A DNA stretch of 64,000 nt from Chloroflexota bacterium (GCA_009840165.1 VXOG01000034.1:68043-132042); one strand, 5' to 3'; positions 41,514 through 50,661 are shown, counted from the first letter of the stretch. A program made the numbers and translations. Notes: generated from the letters alone by a model not told the origin.

Positions 41514-42565
41514 AGGCGATACCTCCCAACCAGTCCCTGGGGCCGGAACAGCATGAGCAGCACCAGCAGGATGCCCAGCACTGCCTGGCGGGCCTGGCCG
41601 ATGTATTCGGTAGGCAGGAACGGGATAAAGCGCATACCTTCCTCCAGCAACACGAAAGCCATTGCGCCGAGCAGCGATCCCCAGATTGTGGCCAGGCCCC
41701 CCAGTATCACTATGGAAACCACCAGCACGGATTCCAGCAGGATGAACGAGTTGGGGTCGATGAACGTGGTCCAGCTGGCGAACAGGCCGCCGGCGATGCC
41801 CGCCATCATCGCGGATATGACCCACACCGCCAGTTTGTAGTGAGTGGCCTGGTATCCAAAGACCTCGATAGCCTGTTCGTCTTCACGGATGGCAGTCAAC
41901 ACACGCCCGAAAGATGACGACACAATGAACCACGAAATGAGCATGACCACTGCCAGGAAAACGAGGCAGAGCAACAGGAATTCCAACTCGCCATCGAATA
42001 CCCACCCTGCCACCTGGGGCCGGGCTATTTCATGGATGCCGAATGCCCCCCGGGTTACCGGCCGCAGGTTCAGGAAGACGTTGAAGGCGATAATAGCGAA
42101 ACCGAAGGACGCCAGCACGAATATGTCGTCCCGGAACCGATTGAACACCACGCCCACCAGGATGGCGGCCAGACCGGCCAGCAGGGCGCATATCGGCAGC
42201 ACGGCGAAGAAAGGCCATCCGAATGTCGGTATCGCCTCGGTGCGCAGCTGCTCATAGGCCGGGTCGGAGGTGAGAATCGCCATGGTGTATGCGCCAATGC
42301 CGAAGAACCCCACGTGTCCCACCGAGAGCAGGCCGGTGAATCCCACGACCAGATTCAGACTGACCGCCAGGATCGCCCAAATCGCAAAGACGGTGCCGAT
42401 GATGACGGCGAACCCTGCGCCTTGCCAGAACATGAACGCGATGGCCCAACCGATGATGAGCAAGCTGGCCCAGAATTCGATGTTTCGCCGGGCGTACCGA
42501 GCCAGATCACCCGGGTTGCGCGCCAACTCGGCCAGCTCTCGTATGCGCTGCATATCTACCGGCAC
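41510..42565 (-). CDS. livM: branched-chain amino-acid type ABC permease LivM
   Basis: 351 residues with about ten transmembrane segments and the permease motif NLVVGFTGLLSVGHVGFFGIGAY near residue 70, plus AVSLNLVVG. GTG 42565 has GGAGG upstream. Four bases separate it from livH. Confidence 0.93.
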   Translation of the reverse strand: MPVDMQRIRELAELARNPGDLARYARRNIEFWASLLIIGWAIAFMFWQGAGFAVIIGTVFAIWAILAVSLNLVVGFTGLLSVGHVGFFGIGAYTMAILTSDPAYEQLRTEAIPTFGWPFFAVLPICALLAGLAAILVGVVFNRFRDDIFVLASFGFAIIAFNVFLNLRPVTRGAFGIHEIARPQVAGWVFDGELEFLLLCLVFLAVVMLISWFIVSSSFGRVLTAIREDEQAIEVFGYQATHYKLAVWVISAMMAGIAGGLFASWTTFIDPNSFILLESVLVVSIVILGGLATIWGSLLGAMAFVLLEEGMRFIPFLPTEYIGQARQAVLGILLVLLMLFRPQGLVGRYRL

Positions 42566-42569
42566 GGGA

Positions 42570-43952
42570 TCACCTCCGGGGCAGCAGGCCCTGCGGCCAG
42601 AATGACAGGAAAAGGATCAGCAGTATAAAGGCGATGGCGTCTTTCCATTCGCCGGCAATGTCCCAGATCCCGAATTGCTCGACCACGCCGAGGACGAATC
42701 CCCCAACGATTGCGCCATATAGATTGCCGATCCCGCCGACTACCGATGCTATCCAGCCCTTGAGCAGCAGCAGCAGCCCCATGCGCGGCTGCACGGCGGT
42801 GTCGTGCCCGGTGAGAATGCCGGCCATGGCCGCGTACATCGCGCCGATGAAGAAGACGGCGGCGATAATCACGGTGGTATTGATCCCCACCACCTTGGAG
42901 ACTTCCTCGTCGTCGCCGATGGCGCGCACGGCCCGCCCGAACGAAGTCTGCCTCAGCAGCAGCCACAAGATGGCAAAGCCGGCCAGGGCAACCCCGATAC
43001 CGAATACGTTGAAACCTTTGATGCGGGCGCCGGCGATTTTCAAGGTCTCGCTGCCGAAAGCCGTGGGCAAAGGACGCGGCGCGGCCTCGAAAACAATGAC
43101 GATGAACGCCGCAACGGCCAGCAGGATTCCCAGAGACGCCACCAGCATGATGAGCGGGGAGCGGGCGCGTTGGCGCATGTACACGTACAGGCCCCGGTAG
43201 AGGGCAAGGCCGACACATCCGGCCAGCAGGCAGGACACAACCCAGCTGAGGTAAAGACCCGCGCCGGGAGAACCGGCGGTGAGATAGCCGCACCATGCGC
43301 CGAGGGCAATGGCGGGCAGGCCGGCGATGGCAATGAACAGCCCCAGTCTCACATCGGGGAACACGGATTGGATGGCGCGGTACGAAAGCGCGACGGCGGC
43401 CACTGCCACCGCAGCCCCGATGGCCGGACTCAAAGTGAGGTGCAGAATGGCGGGGTAGGAAAGCACGACGCCGGTATAACCCCCGATTGCTCCGGCCGCC
43501 AGACCCGCCAGAAATCCAATGGTCGTCGCGCTATAGCGTCGGCGCAGTCTGGGATACAACACCGTATGCAGCGTCCACCCTACGACTCCGGCGACGATAG
43601 CGGCGAATACGGCGTTGACGTATATGCTGTTGACATCGGCGCGGCTCCCCAGGGCAGTAGAGGTGCGGAGATAAAAGACCCCATAGGCTCCCAGGCCCGC
43701 CGCCGCGCCGTAGTACAGGTCGAAGAACCAGACCGTGCTGTACACGAGGGTGAATCCCACGGCGAGCAGTGCGTACACCGCGCCCACGGCAATGCCGTTG
43801 AAGGCGAACTGAAGGGCCTGGGGAGGCGACTGCCCGATTTTCCAGGCCAGATAGGCAACTACCGCTGTAGTCAACACAACGGCCAACACACGGGTGCCGG
43901 GGATATTCAGCAGCTGGGGTAGCCCGCGCGCGCTGTCACCTTGAGTGGACAC
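42570..43952 (-). CDS. livH: branched-chain amino-acid type ABC permease LivH, enlarged
   Basis: The permease core is recognisable: FAFNGIAVGAVYALLAVGFTLVYS at the start, then MLVASLGILLAVA, SFGRAVRAIGDDEEVSKVVGI and GILTG-type end FWPQGLLPRR. At 460 residues it exceeds the usual 290-300 by about 160, mostly in an extra block of hydrophobic segments between residues 100 and 250 (IVAGVVGWTLHTVLYP, AAGAIGGYTGVVLSYP, GLFIAIAGLPAIALGAW). The block might be a domain insertion or duplication. Start GTG 43952 with GAGGA about nine bases upstream. Confidence 0.87.
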   Translation of the reverse strand: MSTQGDSARGLPQLLNIPGTRVLAVVLTTAVVAYLAWKIGQSPPQALQFAFNGIAVGAVYALLAVGFTLVYSTVWFFDLYYGAAAGLGAYGVFYLRTSTALGSRADVNSIYVNAVFAAIVAGVVGWTLHTVLYPRLRRRYSATTIGFLAGLAAGAIGGYTGVVLSYPAILHLTLSPAIGAAVAVAAVALSYRAIQSVFPDVRLGLFIAIAGLPAIALGAWCGYLTAGSPGAGLYLSWVVSCLLAGCVGLALYRGLYVYMRQRARSPLIMLVASLGILLAVAAFIVIVFEAAPRPLPTAFGSETLKIAGARIKGFNVFGIGVALAGFAILWLLLRQTSFGRAVRAIGDDEEVSKVVGINTTVIIAAVFFIGAMYAAMAGILTGHDTAVQPRMGLLLLLKGWIASVVGGIGNLYGAIVGGFVLGVVEQFGIWDIAGEWKDAIAFILLILFLSFWPQGLLPRR

Positions 43953-44060
43953 GGATTTATGTCCTCACGCTGTTTCAGTTATCGTTGGGTCACAGGTGGT
44001 GGAATAATATCACAGGAAGCAAGGGCCGGTCGGTTGAGAACGGCGGTGGCCGCAGCCATC

Positions 44061-44151
44061 GCACCATACCCTCATACCGCACCATACCCTCATACCGGCC
44101 AATCCTGTCATACCGCCCCTTCCCGTCATACCGGCGAAAGCCGGTATCCAG
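44061..44151. repeat. direct repeats plus TACCGGC-arm palindrome
   Basis: Two tandem copies of a 16-base unit (CACCATACCCTCATACCG type, 44061-44098) are followed by a palindrome with arms TACCGGC and GCCGGTA (44125-44151). It differs from other copies by changes at matching positions of both arms. Confidence 0.75.
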
Positions 44152-44186
44152 CGTGTGAATGAGATTAGTCGGAGGCTCCAACGCAT

Positions 44187-44215
44187 GTAGGGGCAGGTTT
44201 GAAACCTGCCCCTAC
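44187..44215. repeat. dispersed palindrome, GTAGGGGC family (copy 7)
   Basis: GTAGGGGCAGGTTT and AAACCTGCCCCTAC arms; perfect pairing. It lies 36 bases beyond the binding-protein stop, between it and the livH upstream region. Confidence 0.85.
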
Positions 44216-44250
44216 GGACACCGGTGGTACTGATAGCCACGGAGTGGCAG

Positions 44251-46668
44251 TTACGGGGTGGGCGCCTGGCCCAGCGAAACGTAACCCAGGTTGTCATCGG
44301 TGCGCTCGGCTACGGGCAGGATCTGAACGACCGCGTTGCCCAGGCCGACCACTTCGCCATACTCATCGAAGCTGTAACCGTCGCCGATGGCCCCGCTGAA
44401 GGTGATGTCGTACATGCAGTCCCGGAAACCGTCCGTGTCCTGGTCGTCGCCGGTTTGGGCGAGACAGGCGGCGGCCAAATACACGTCGTCGTATGCGGAA
44501 GCCTGGAACCAGGGCTGGGTGGCGACGTGTCCGAAGTGCGCCTCGAAGTCCTTGAGGAACTGCTCACCCCGGTTGGTGAGACCCAGGGGGATGATTGCCT
44601 TCATCCCGGTGGCGGCCTCCCCGGCGATGCTGAGAGCCTCGGGGCCGGTGTTCACCGATTCGGTATAGATGGGGCCCTCGAATCCGAGCTCGCGCAACTG
44701 CTTGATGATGGTCCCGCCGGAGAACTCGCCCTGAGAAGCCAGGTACACCGCGTCCGGTTCCGCGTTGATGAGCTTGGTAAGCTGGGTGCGGAAATCGGTG
44801 ATGTCGCTGGCGTAGCTCTCGGACGCCACCACGTGGCCGCCCAGTTCCTCGAACCGGGCCACCGTGGTGCGACGCGCGCCTTCGGCGTAGTCCGTGGCCT
44901 CGGTGATGGTCGCCAGATCGTGGTGGCCGTCAACGTGAATGGCGTTGCCGGTGTCGATCCCCAACTGGTCGTCGTTGATCGCGGTGCGGAAGATGTAGTC
45001 GCCCGCGCCCTTGATGTCAGGGTTGGTGGCAGAGGCGGAGATCATGATAACGGCCTCGGCTTCGGCCAGGGGCGCCGCGCCCAGCATCGCGCCGCTACAG
45101 GTGGTGCCGAGGATGATTTTCACGCCGTCAACGTCAGTCAACTTGTTGTAGGCGGTTATGGCGTCCTGGGCGTTGCACTTGGAGTCTTCGGCGATCAGTT
45201 CCAGCATGCGACCATTGATGCCGCCGGCGGCGTTGATTTCCTCCACCGCCATCTGCTTGGCCTGGACAATCGGGTTGCCGTAGGACTCGCCGACGCCGGT
45301 CAGGGCATCCATCGCGCCAATGCGGAAGGGTTCGGTGGACGCGGGCATGGCGGCTATGGGCGCCACGCCGACGGCGGCATCGCTGCCAGCCTGGCCCAGG
45401 ATGCGGTAGCCCTGGTTGTCGTCGGTGCGCTCGTCCAGGGGCAGAACCACCACTACCGCGTTGGACAGGCCCACAACCTCGCCTCTGTCGTCAAAGCTGT
45501 AGCCTTCTCCAATGGCGCCGCTCCAGGTGATGCCGTACATGCAGTCACGGAAACCGTCGGCGTCCTGGTCGTCGTTCGTCTGCTTCAGGCATTCGGCGGC
45601 GATGTGTACGTCGTCGTAGGCGGAGCCCAGATACCAGGGCAGGGTGATGTAGTCGTAGCGGGCGCGGAAGTTCTCCAGCACTTCCCGGGCTTTGGGGTTG
45701 GCCGGGTCCAGCTCTGCGGTAACAGCTTTCAGGCCGGTGGCTGCGTCCCCGGCCACTTCCAGCGCGGTGGCGCCCACGGGGACGATTTCCGAGTAGAGCG
45801 GCCCGGCGTAGCCCAATTCCCGAATCTGCTTGACGATGGTGCCGCCGGAAAACTCGGCCTGAGCGGCGATGTGAATCGCGTCGGGGTTGGCTCCTATCAT
45901 CTTGGTGATCTGAGTGCGGAAATCGGTTATGTCCGAAGCGTATCGTTCCTCGGCCACAATCTCGCCACCCAGGGAGACGAAGTGCTCGGCAGTCGTCCGG
46001 CGCACGCCCTCGGCGTAGTCAGTGGTCTCAGTGATGGTCGCTAGGCGTCGGTGGCCGTCGGCCCAGATTACTTCGCCGGTGTCGATGCCCAGCTGGAGGT
46101 CGTTCATCGAGGTGCGGAAGATGTAGTCGCCGGCGTCGGCGATATCCGGGTTGGTGGCCAGGCCCGAGAAGAGAATCACTCCGTCGGCCTCGGCCAGCGG
46201 AGCCGCGCCCAGCATCGCGCCGCTACAGGAAGTGCCCAGGATGATTTTCACCCCGTCCACGTCGGTGAGCTTGTTGTAGGCGGTGATGGCATCCTGCGCC
46301 GAACACTTGGAGTCTTCGGCAATGAGTTCCAGCATCCGCCCGTTGATGCCGCCGCCGGCGTTGATCTCGTCAGCGGCCAACTGCTTGGCTTGCAGCGCCA
46401 CGTTGCCGTAGGTTTCGCCGGGACCGGTCAGGGATTCCATGACGCCGATGCGGAAAGGCTCATCGGATGCCGATCCGGACGGCGCGGTAGCCCCCTGGGA
46501 GCCGGAAGTGGAGTCCTGGGATGGCGTCTGTGCCTGAGTTGCCTCGGGTTGGGCCGCCGGTGGAGCGGTGCCGGTCTGTGGTGTATCGCCGCCACCGCCG
46601 CAAGCAATGAGCAGAGCAGTCAAGACGAAAAGAATTGGAGCGATAAACTTAGCTCTATAGAGGTTCAT
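44251..46668 (-). CDS. ABC substrate-binding lipoprotein with two tandem Peripla_BP_6 domains
   Basis: ATG 46668 has GGGAGG six bases upstream; the frame-start TTG before it is ignored. A lipobox (LTALLIACGGG) is followed by a Gln/Ser/Ala linker. Then two complete type I binding domains, about residues 72-430 and 447-805, share long near-identical blocks (ELIAEDSKC[SN]AQDAI, ITAYNKLTDVDGVKIILGT). Each has a Ca-like loop DDQD[AT]DGFRDCMY. Normal family length is about 370-400, so this is an in-frame duplication. It probably delivers branched-chain amino acids or an analogue to LivHMGF. Promoter at 46722. Confidence 0.93.
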   Translation of the reverse strand: MNLYRAKFIAPILFVLTALLIACGGGGDTPQTGTAPPAAQPEATQAQTPSQDSTSGSQGATAPSGSASDEPFRIGVMESLTGPGETYGNVALQAKQLAADEINAGGGINGRMLELIAEDSKCSAQDAITAYNKLTDVDGVKIILGTSCSGAMLGAAPLAEADGVILFSGLATNPDIADAGDYIFRTSMNDLQLGIDTGEVIWADGHRRLATITETTDYAEGVRRTTAEHFVSLGGEIVAEERYASDITDFRTQITKMIGANPDAIHIAAQAEFSGGTIVKQIRELGYAGPLYSEIVPVGATALEVAGDAATGLKAVTAELDPANPKAREVLENFRARYDYITLPWYLGSAYDDVHIAAECLKQTNDDQDADGFRDCMYGITWSGAIGEGYSFDDRGEVVGLSNAVVVVLPLDERTDDNQGYRILGQAGSDAAVGVAPIAAMPASTEPFRIGAMDALTGVGESYGNPIVQAKQMAVEEINAAGGINGRMLELIAEDSKCNAQDAITAYNKLTDVDGVKIILGTTCSGAMLGAAPLAEAEAVIMISASATNPDIKGAGDYIFRTAINDDQLGIDTGNAIHVDGHHDLATITEATDYAEGARRTTVARFEELGGHVVASESYASDITDFRTQLTKLINAEPDAVYLASQGEFSGGTIIKQLRELGFEGPIYTESVNTGPEALSIAGEAATGMKAIIPLGLTNRGEQFLKDFEAHFGHVATQPWFQASAYDDVYLAAACLAQTGDDQDTDGFRDCMYDITFSGAIGDGYSFDEYGEVVGLGNAVVQILPVAERTDDNLGYVSLGQAPTP

Positions 46669-46721
46669 CAATTACCTCCCGAAATGGGTTATTGGTGTGT
46701 GCCTTTGTTGCATTGGCATCG

Positions 46722-46730
46722 ATTTTAGCA
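46722..46730 (-). promoter_or_regulatory. extended -10 (TGCTAAAAT) of the binding-protein gene
   Basis: TGCTAAAAT on the minus strand, preceded by TA, about 47 bases before the leader's ATG. Same nonamer as the tRNA promoters. Confidence 0.6.
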
Positions 46731-46740
46731 TACGCAACCT

Positions 46741-47001
46741 CAGATTTTTTTATTTGGGCCCGGCGGAATTTTTACATTTACGTGACAAGAGACCCCGTCA
46801 AGGGGTTTATGACAACCGTTTCGCTTACACTATGTTATCTACAGACAGGTCCCCTGCGCCGAAGGTATATGGCCCGGCGATTCGCGGCTCCTGACAAAAG
46901 GACAGCGCGTTCGCACTGTTGGCAGCGAACAAGCCTGGAAGGTTGCGGTCGGTGCCGTAGCAACGAACCGAAGCCACCCGTTAAGCGATGGGTGAATAAA
47001 A
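46741..47001. other. intergenic with short inverted repeats, no gene
   Basis: It holds GTTCGC...GCGAAC around 46909-46930, ACCCC-GTCAA-GGGGT around 46792-46806 and GGTTGC...GCAACGAACC around 46942-46970. Coding frames seen here are not credible. It might carry the tRNA terminator. Confidence 0.4.
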
Positions 47002-47076
47002 TGGCTCCCCTGGTAGGATTCGAACCTACGACCTAGCGGTTAACAGCCGCCCGCTCTACCGCTGAGCTACAGGGGA
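47002..47076 (-). tRNA. tRNA-Asn (anticodon GTT), CCA encoded
   Basis: Acceptor TCCCCTG/CAGGGGA, D arm GCTC-AGCGGTA-GAGC, anticodon stem GCGGCTGTTAACCGC with loop CTGTTAA, T arm GTAGG-TTCGAAT-CCTAC, discriminator G then CCA. Length 75. Confidence 0.97.
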
Positions 47077-47126
47077 ACGGTACACAGTCGCCATCAGGAT
47101 CCTTGCGATCTGAGCGACACTGTTTA

Positions 47127-47135
47127 ATTTTAGCA
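47127..47135 (-). promoter_or_regulatory. extended -10 (TGCTAAAAT) of tRNA-Asn
   Basis: Identical nonamer about 50 bases upstream of the mature tRNA 5' end on the minus strand. Confidence 0.55.
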
Positions 47136-47183
47136 CCGACACCCTACCCTAGCAAGGGCGGCGCGCTTACCATCACGCCTGCG

Positions 47184-47192
47184 TGCTAAAAT
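47184..47192 (+). promoter_or_regulatory. extended -10 (TGCTAAAAT) of the 47230 gene
   Basis: TGCTAAAAT on the plus strand, 37 bases before ATG 47230. It is nearly back to back with the tRNA-Asn promoter. Confidence 0.6.
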
Positions 47193-47229
47193 TACGCCCC
47201 CACAAGGTTTGGCGGCGGCCGAGATTACC

Positions 47230-47823
47230 ATGACGGACACAAAGGCAGGGCAGCGCGTCGGCGAGGTGACGGTTTCGCACTCGCAGCGCATCGAGGCCCA
47301 GTGCTATGAACTGCACCACGCCCCGCCCCTGGGCGCGTTGCTGCGGGTCGGGTCGCCGCCGGTTTACGCAGTGGTGCGGGAAATCTGGCACGAGCCGCTG
47401 GACCCGAGCCGTCCACTGGCGCCCCGGGGAATGTCGCTGGAATCTGAGGACGAAATCTACGCCGCCAACCCCCAGCTTTCGGCGATGCTGACCACCAGGT
47501 TCGCCGGCACCGTGGTCGGCTACCGGGCCGGCCTCACTGTGCAATTCGGATTGCCGGCGCAACCGCCTAACCTGCATTCTTTCGTATTCACCTGCGATCC
47601 CGACGAGACGACCGCCTTTGCCAACGATCTCGGCTGGCTCAGGCTCTTCCTTGCCGATGGTTCGCCGGCCGGGGACTCCGCGCTGGCCGGGTTTCTGCGA
47701 CAGTCGGCGGCTGAGATGATTGACCGGCCGGCATTCCTGCTGCGGGCCGGACGGACGCTGGCAACGGAGTTGTCCCGCGACCCCCAGCGATTGCAGGCTA
47801 TTCTGCGCGAGATGACGCCGTGA
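47230..47823 (+). CDS. hypothetical protein coupled to HerA-like ATPase
   Basis: The 197-residue protein starts MTDTKAGQRVGEVTVSHS, contains LGALLRVGSPPVYAVVREIW and LHSFVFTCDPDETTAF, and ends in a helical region. Its second half is weakly reminiscent of an OB- or HAS-barrel-type partner. Its stop overlaps the HerA start (GTGA), so it is translation-coupled and is probably the partner of the ATPase. NurA nuclease motifs are not seen, so I do not call it NurA. Confidence 0.6.
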   Translation: MTDTKAGQRVGEVTVSHSQRIEAQCYELHHAPPLGALLRVGSPPVYAVVREIWHEPLDPSRPLAPRGMSLESEDEIYAANPQLSAMLTTRFAGTVVGYRAGLTVQFGLPAQPPNLHSFVFTCDPDETTAFANDLGWLRLFLADGSPAGDSALAGFLRQSAAEMIDRPAFLLRAGRTLATELSRDPQRLQAILREMTP

Positions 47824-49550
47824 TCGCGCGCAACGGACAGAATCCGGACGCGTTGCGCCGGCTGGGCGTGGTCGTTGGCGGCTCCCTCTCTCGCGGCCTG
47901 GACGTGCGGCTGGACGGCTCGGCGGATGCGTCGTTGGAGGACGTTGCGGTGGGTTCGTTCGTCACCATCGTGGGCCGACGCCAACGGTATTTTGCCGTGG
48001 TCACCGACCTCGAACTGCGGGCGGTGGACGACAGCGTGCGCCATTTCCCGCCCGGCGGCTCCACCTACAACGGCGCCGGCGATTTCGTCGCCGACGTGAT
48101 GGCCGGCACCCTGGCCTACGGGCAGCTGTCGGTCATGCCCAGCATGACCGCGCCCCTGAACTCCGAAGCCGGCATCGAGCCGTCAACCTCGGCGGAGCAG
48201 GCCAAGACCATACCGGAACATTTCGCCCCCGTGTACGCAGCCTCCCAGGCCGACATCGACGCGGTGTTCAGCGCGCAGGACGCCGACGCCTTCGCCCTGG
48301 GTTCCCCGCAGGGCATGGAAGCCGCGTCCGTCCGCCTGGATCTGAACAATCTGGCCAGCCGCTCGGTGGGCGTGTTCGGCGCGTCAGGCTCCGGCAAAAC
48401 CTTCCTCGCCCGTATGCTGCTGGCCGGCCTCGTCAAGGAGGGCGAAGCGGTGTCGCTGGTGTTTGACATGGAGAGCGAGTACGGCTGGCAGGGCCAGGAC
48501 AACGACCGCCGCCGGCAGGTCAAGGGACTCAAGCAACTGTTCCCCAGCCGGGTGGTCACCTTCACACTGGACGAGGAGAGCAGCCGGCGACGCGGCGTTA
48601 CCCCCGACGGCGTGGTGCGCATCGGCTACGACGAAATCGAGCCGGCCGACATCGAGGTGCTGCGCGACCTGCTGAACCTGTCCGAGGTCGCCGCCGCCAC
48701 CGCGTGGAACCTCGAACGACATTACGGCAGCGGCGACTGGCTACGCTCGTTCCTCGCGTTGAGCGGCGCAGAAGTCGGCGAGCTGGCCAACGAAATGGGC
48801 GTAAACTTGGCCGCGTTGCAGACACTCCATCGCCGGCTGTCCGCGTGGAGCCGGTTCGGATTCCTGGCTGATAAAGGCGAGGGCCGTGGCAGCGCCGGCG
48901 GCATCATTGAAAACCTGCAACACGGCAATCACGTGGTGCTGGAGTTCGGGCAGTACGGACGCAACACCGCCGCCTACGTCCTGGTCAGCAACCTGCTCAC
49001 CCGCCGCATCCACGAAACCTGGGTGCGCCGCAAGGAGCTGGCCGACGGCGGGCAGGGCGAGGAACCCCGTCCCCTGGTAATCTTCATCGAAGAGGCTCAC
49101 AAGTTCCTGACGCCCGAGGTGGCGTCCCAGACCATCTTCGGCTCCATCGCCCGCGAGCTGCGCAAGTACAACGTCACCCTGATGATCGTCGATCAGCGGC
49201 CCAGCGGCATCGACTCCGAGGTGATGAGCCAGCTAGGAACACGCCTCTCTTGCGCCCTCAACGACGACCGCGATATGAACGCCGTCCTGATGGGCGCCCG
49301 CGACGCCAGCCAACTGCGCGGCGTGCTGTCCCGTCTCGACAGCAAGCAGCAGGCCCTGGTCTTCGGCCACGCCGTCCCCATGCCGGTGGTAGTCCGCCCC
49401 CGCGACTACGACGAGTCCTTCTACGCCGACATGACCATACCCGGCGCGCCGGCTGCCGCCACCGCCGGCATGACCGCAGTTGCCACCCTCCCCGAAACCG
49501 AAGCACAACGCATGCAACGCGAAATCGACGAACTCTTCCCCCCGGAGTGA
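47820..49550 (+). CDS. HerA-like DUF87 ATPase
   Basis: A 576-residue hexameric-type ATPase. The first 100 residues form the HAS-barrel (LGVVVGGSLSRGLDVRLDG). Walker A is FGASGSGKTFLAR near residue 185, Walker B LVIFIEEAHKF near 420, and the arginine finger region VDQRPSGIDSEVMSQ follows. HerA works in DNA end resection or anti-phage systems with a nuclease partner. The start GTG 47820 overlaps the upstream gene. No NurA, Mre11 or defence nuclease is adjacent. Confidence 0.88.
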   Translation: MIARNGQNPDALRRLGVVVGGSLSRGLDVRLDGSADASLEDVAVGSFVTIVGRRQRYFAVVTDLELRAVDDSVRHFPPGGSTYNGAGDFVADVMAGTLAYGQLSVMPSMTAPLNSEAGIEPSTSAEQAKTIPEHFAPVYAASQADIDAVFSAQDADAFALGSPQGMEAASVRLDLNNLASRSVGVFGASGSGKTFLARMLLAGLVKEGEAVSLVFDMESEYGWQGQDNDRRRQVKGLKQLFPSRVVTFTLDEESSRRRGVTPDGVVRIGYDEIEPADIEVLRDLLNLSEVAAATAWNLERHYGSGDWLRSFLALSGAEVGELANEMGVNLAALQTLHRRLSAWSRFGFLADKGEGRGSAGGIIENLQHGNHVVLEFGQYGRNTAAYVLVSNLLTRRIHETWVRRKELADGGQGEEPRPLVIFIEEAHKFLTPEVASQTIFGSIARELRKYNVTLMIVDQRPSGIDSEVMSQLGTRLSCALNDDRDMNAVLMGARDASQLRGVLSRLDSKQQALVFGHAVPMPVVVRPRDYDESFYADMTIPGAPAAATAGMTAVATLPETEAQRMQREIDELFPPE

Positions 49551-49564
49551 GAGGTTAGCGCCTG

Positions 49565-49768
49565 TCATTGCGAGCAAAGCGTGGCAATCTCGTTCGGGTG
49601 AGAACCCCACCCACCCGTCACACACCAACCGCTCACCCCCTCCAACCCGCTCATCCTGAACACGAACCGCCATCCTGCTTACGAGCCGCTCATCCTGAGC
49701 TCGTCGAAGGATCGTCATTACCAAACCACCACCCCCACACCGTCATTCCCGCGAAAGCGGGAATCCAG
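49565..49768. repeat. cluster of dispersed palindromes of three families
   Basis: 49565-49591: GTCATTGCGAG...GTGGCAATCTC family. 49690-49712: TCATCCTGAGC...GTCGAAGGAT family. 49742-49768: GTCATTCCCGC family, directly before panC. A partial TCATCCTGAAC copy lies around 49650. Confidence 0.8.
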
Positions 49769-49776
49769 TAACCGCC

Positions 49777-50631
49777 ATGCAAGTAATCACCACCTGCGCC
49801 GAAATGACCGCCCTGTGCCGCGAAGCGCCGCGTCCCCTCGGCCTGGTCCCCACCATGGGCGCACTGCACGAAGGCCACCTCTCCCTCACCCGCCAGGCAC
49901 GGACGGACAACTCCACCATGGCGGCATCCATATTCGTGAACCCCAGCCAGTTCGGGCCGAACGAGGACTTCACCACCTACCCGCGCGCTTTCGAGCGCGA
50001 CCTGGAGCTGCTGGCAGCGCAGGGAACCGACCTAGTATTCGCGCCCCTGCCGGATGAGGTGTACCCCGACGGATTCGACACTTGGATTGAACCCGGCGCA
50101 GTCGCCGAGGGCATGGAGGGAGCCGCGCGCCCCGGTCACTTCCGCGGCGTAGCGACTGTGGTCGCCAAGCTGTTCACCATCACCCGGCCCGACCGCGCCT
50201 ACTTCGGCCAGAAAGACGGCCAGCAGGTGGCGGTCATCCGCAAAATGAACGCCGACCTCAACCTCGGCGTAGCAGTAGTCACCATGCCCACCATCCGCGA
50301 ACCCGACGGCCTGGCCCTGAGCAGCCGCAACGCCTACCTGACGGCTGAGGAACGCGCCGCCGCACCGGTCGTGTACCGCGCCCTGCAAGCCGCCGAATCC
50401 CTCTGGCGCTCCGGCGAGCGCAACGCCAACCGCCTGCAAGCGGCAGCCCTGGCCGAGTTGCAACGCGAGCCCCTCGTCTCCGCCGTGGACTACGTAAGCG
50501 TGGTAGATGCGGCCACCATGGCGCCGCTGAACGTGTTGGAAGTCGGCCGGCCGGCGATGATAGCCACAGCAGCGCGGCTCGGCTCGGTCCGCCTGATCGA
50601 TAACGTGGTTCTAGCGCGTGTTAACACTTAA
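49777..50631 (+). CDS. panC: pantothenate synthetase
   Basis: PanC condenses pantoate and beta-alanine with ATP, the last step of pantothenate synthesis. The 284-residue product has the HIGH-like PTMGALHEGHLSL, FVNPSQFGPNEDF, the pantoate loop HFRGVATVVAKLF, YFGQKDGQQ and KMSKS-like LALSSRNAYL. The start ATG 49777 lies 9 bases after the palindrome with no Shine-Dalgarno sequence. panB and panD are not in the window. Confidence 0.95.
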   Translation: MQVITTCAEMTALCREAPRPLGLVPTMGALHEGHLSLTRQARTDNSTMAASIFVNPSQFGPNEDFTTYPRAFERDLELLAAQGTDLVFAPLPDEVYPDGFDTWIEPGAVAEGMEGAARPGHFRGVATVVAKLFTITRPDRAYFGQKDGQQVAVIRKMNADLNLGVAVVTMPTIREPDGLALSSRNAYLTAEERAAAPVVYRALQAAESLWRSGERNANRLQAAALAELQREPLVSAVDYVSVVDAATMAPLNVLEVGRPAMIATAARLGSVRLIDNVVLARVNT

Positions 50632-50634
50632 ACC

Positions 50635-50661
50635 GTCATTCCCGCGAAAGCGGGAATCCAG
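50635..50661. repeat. dispersed palindrome, GTCATTCCCGC family
   Basis: A full copy between panC and the HicB-like gene, 3 bases after the panC stop and 19 bases before the next ATG. Third case of this element placed right before a start codon. Confidence 0.85.

Noticed and set aside
42804-43922. Long plus-strand frame antisense to livH
   Set aside because: His/Gly/Gln-rich composition typical of a shadow frame; livH is clearly coding.
44224-46044. Long plus-strand frame antisense to the substrate-binding gene
   Set aside because: Open only because the opposite strand has a strong repeated coding gene; no family features and no promoter or ribosome site.
46692-47036. Small frames upstream of tRNA-Asn
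   Set aside because: They overlap the promoter and the tRNA and look like random frames.
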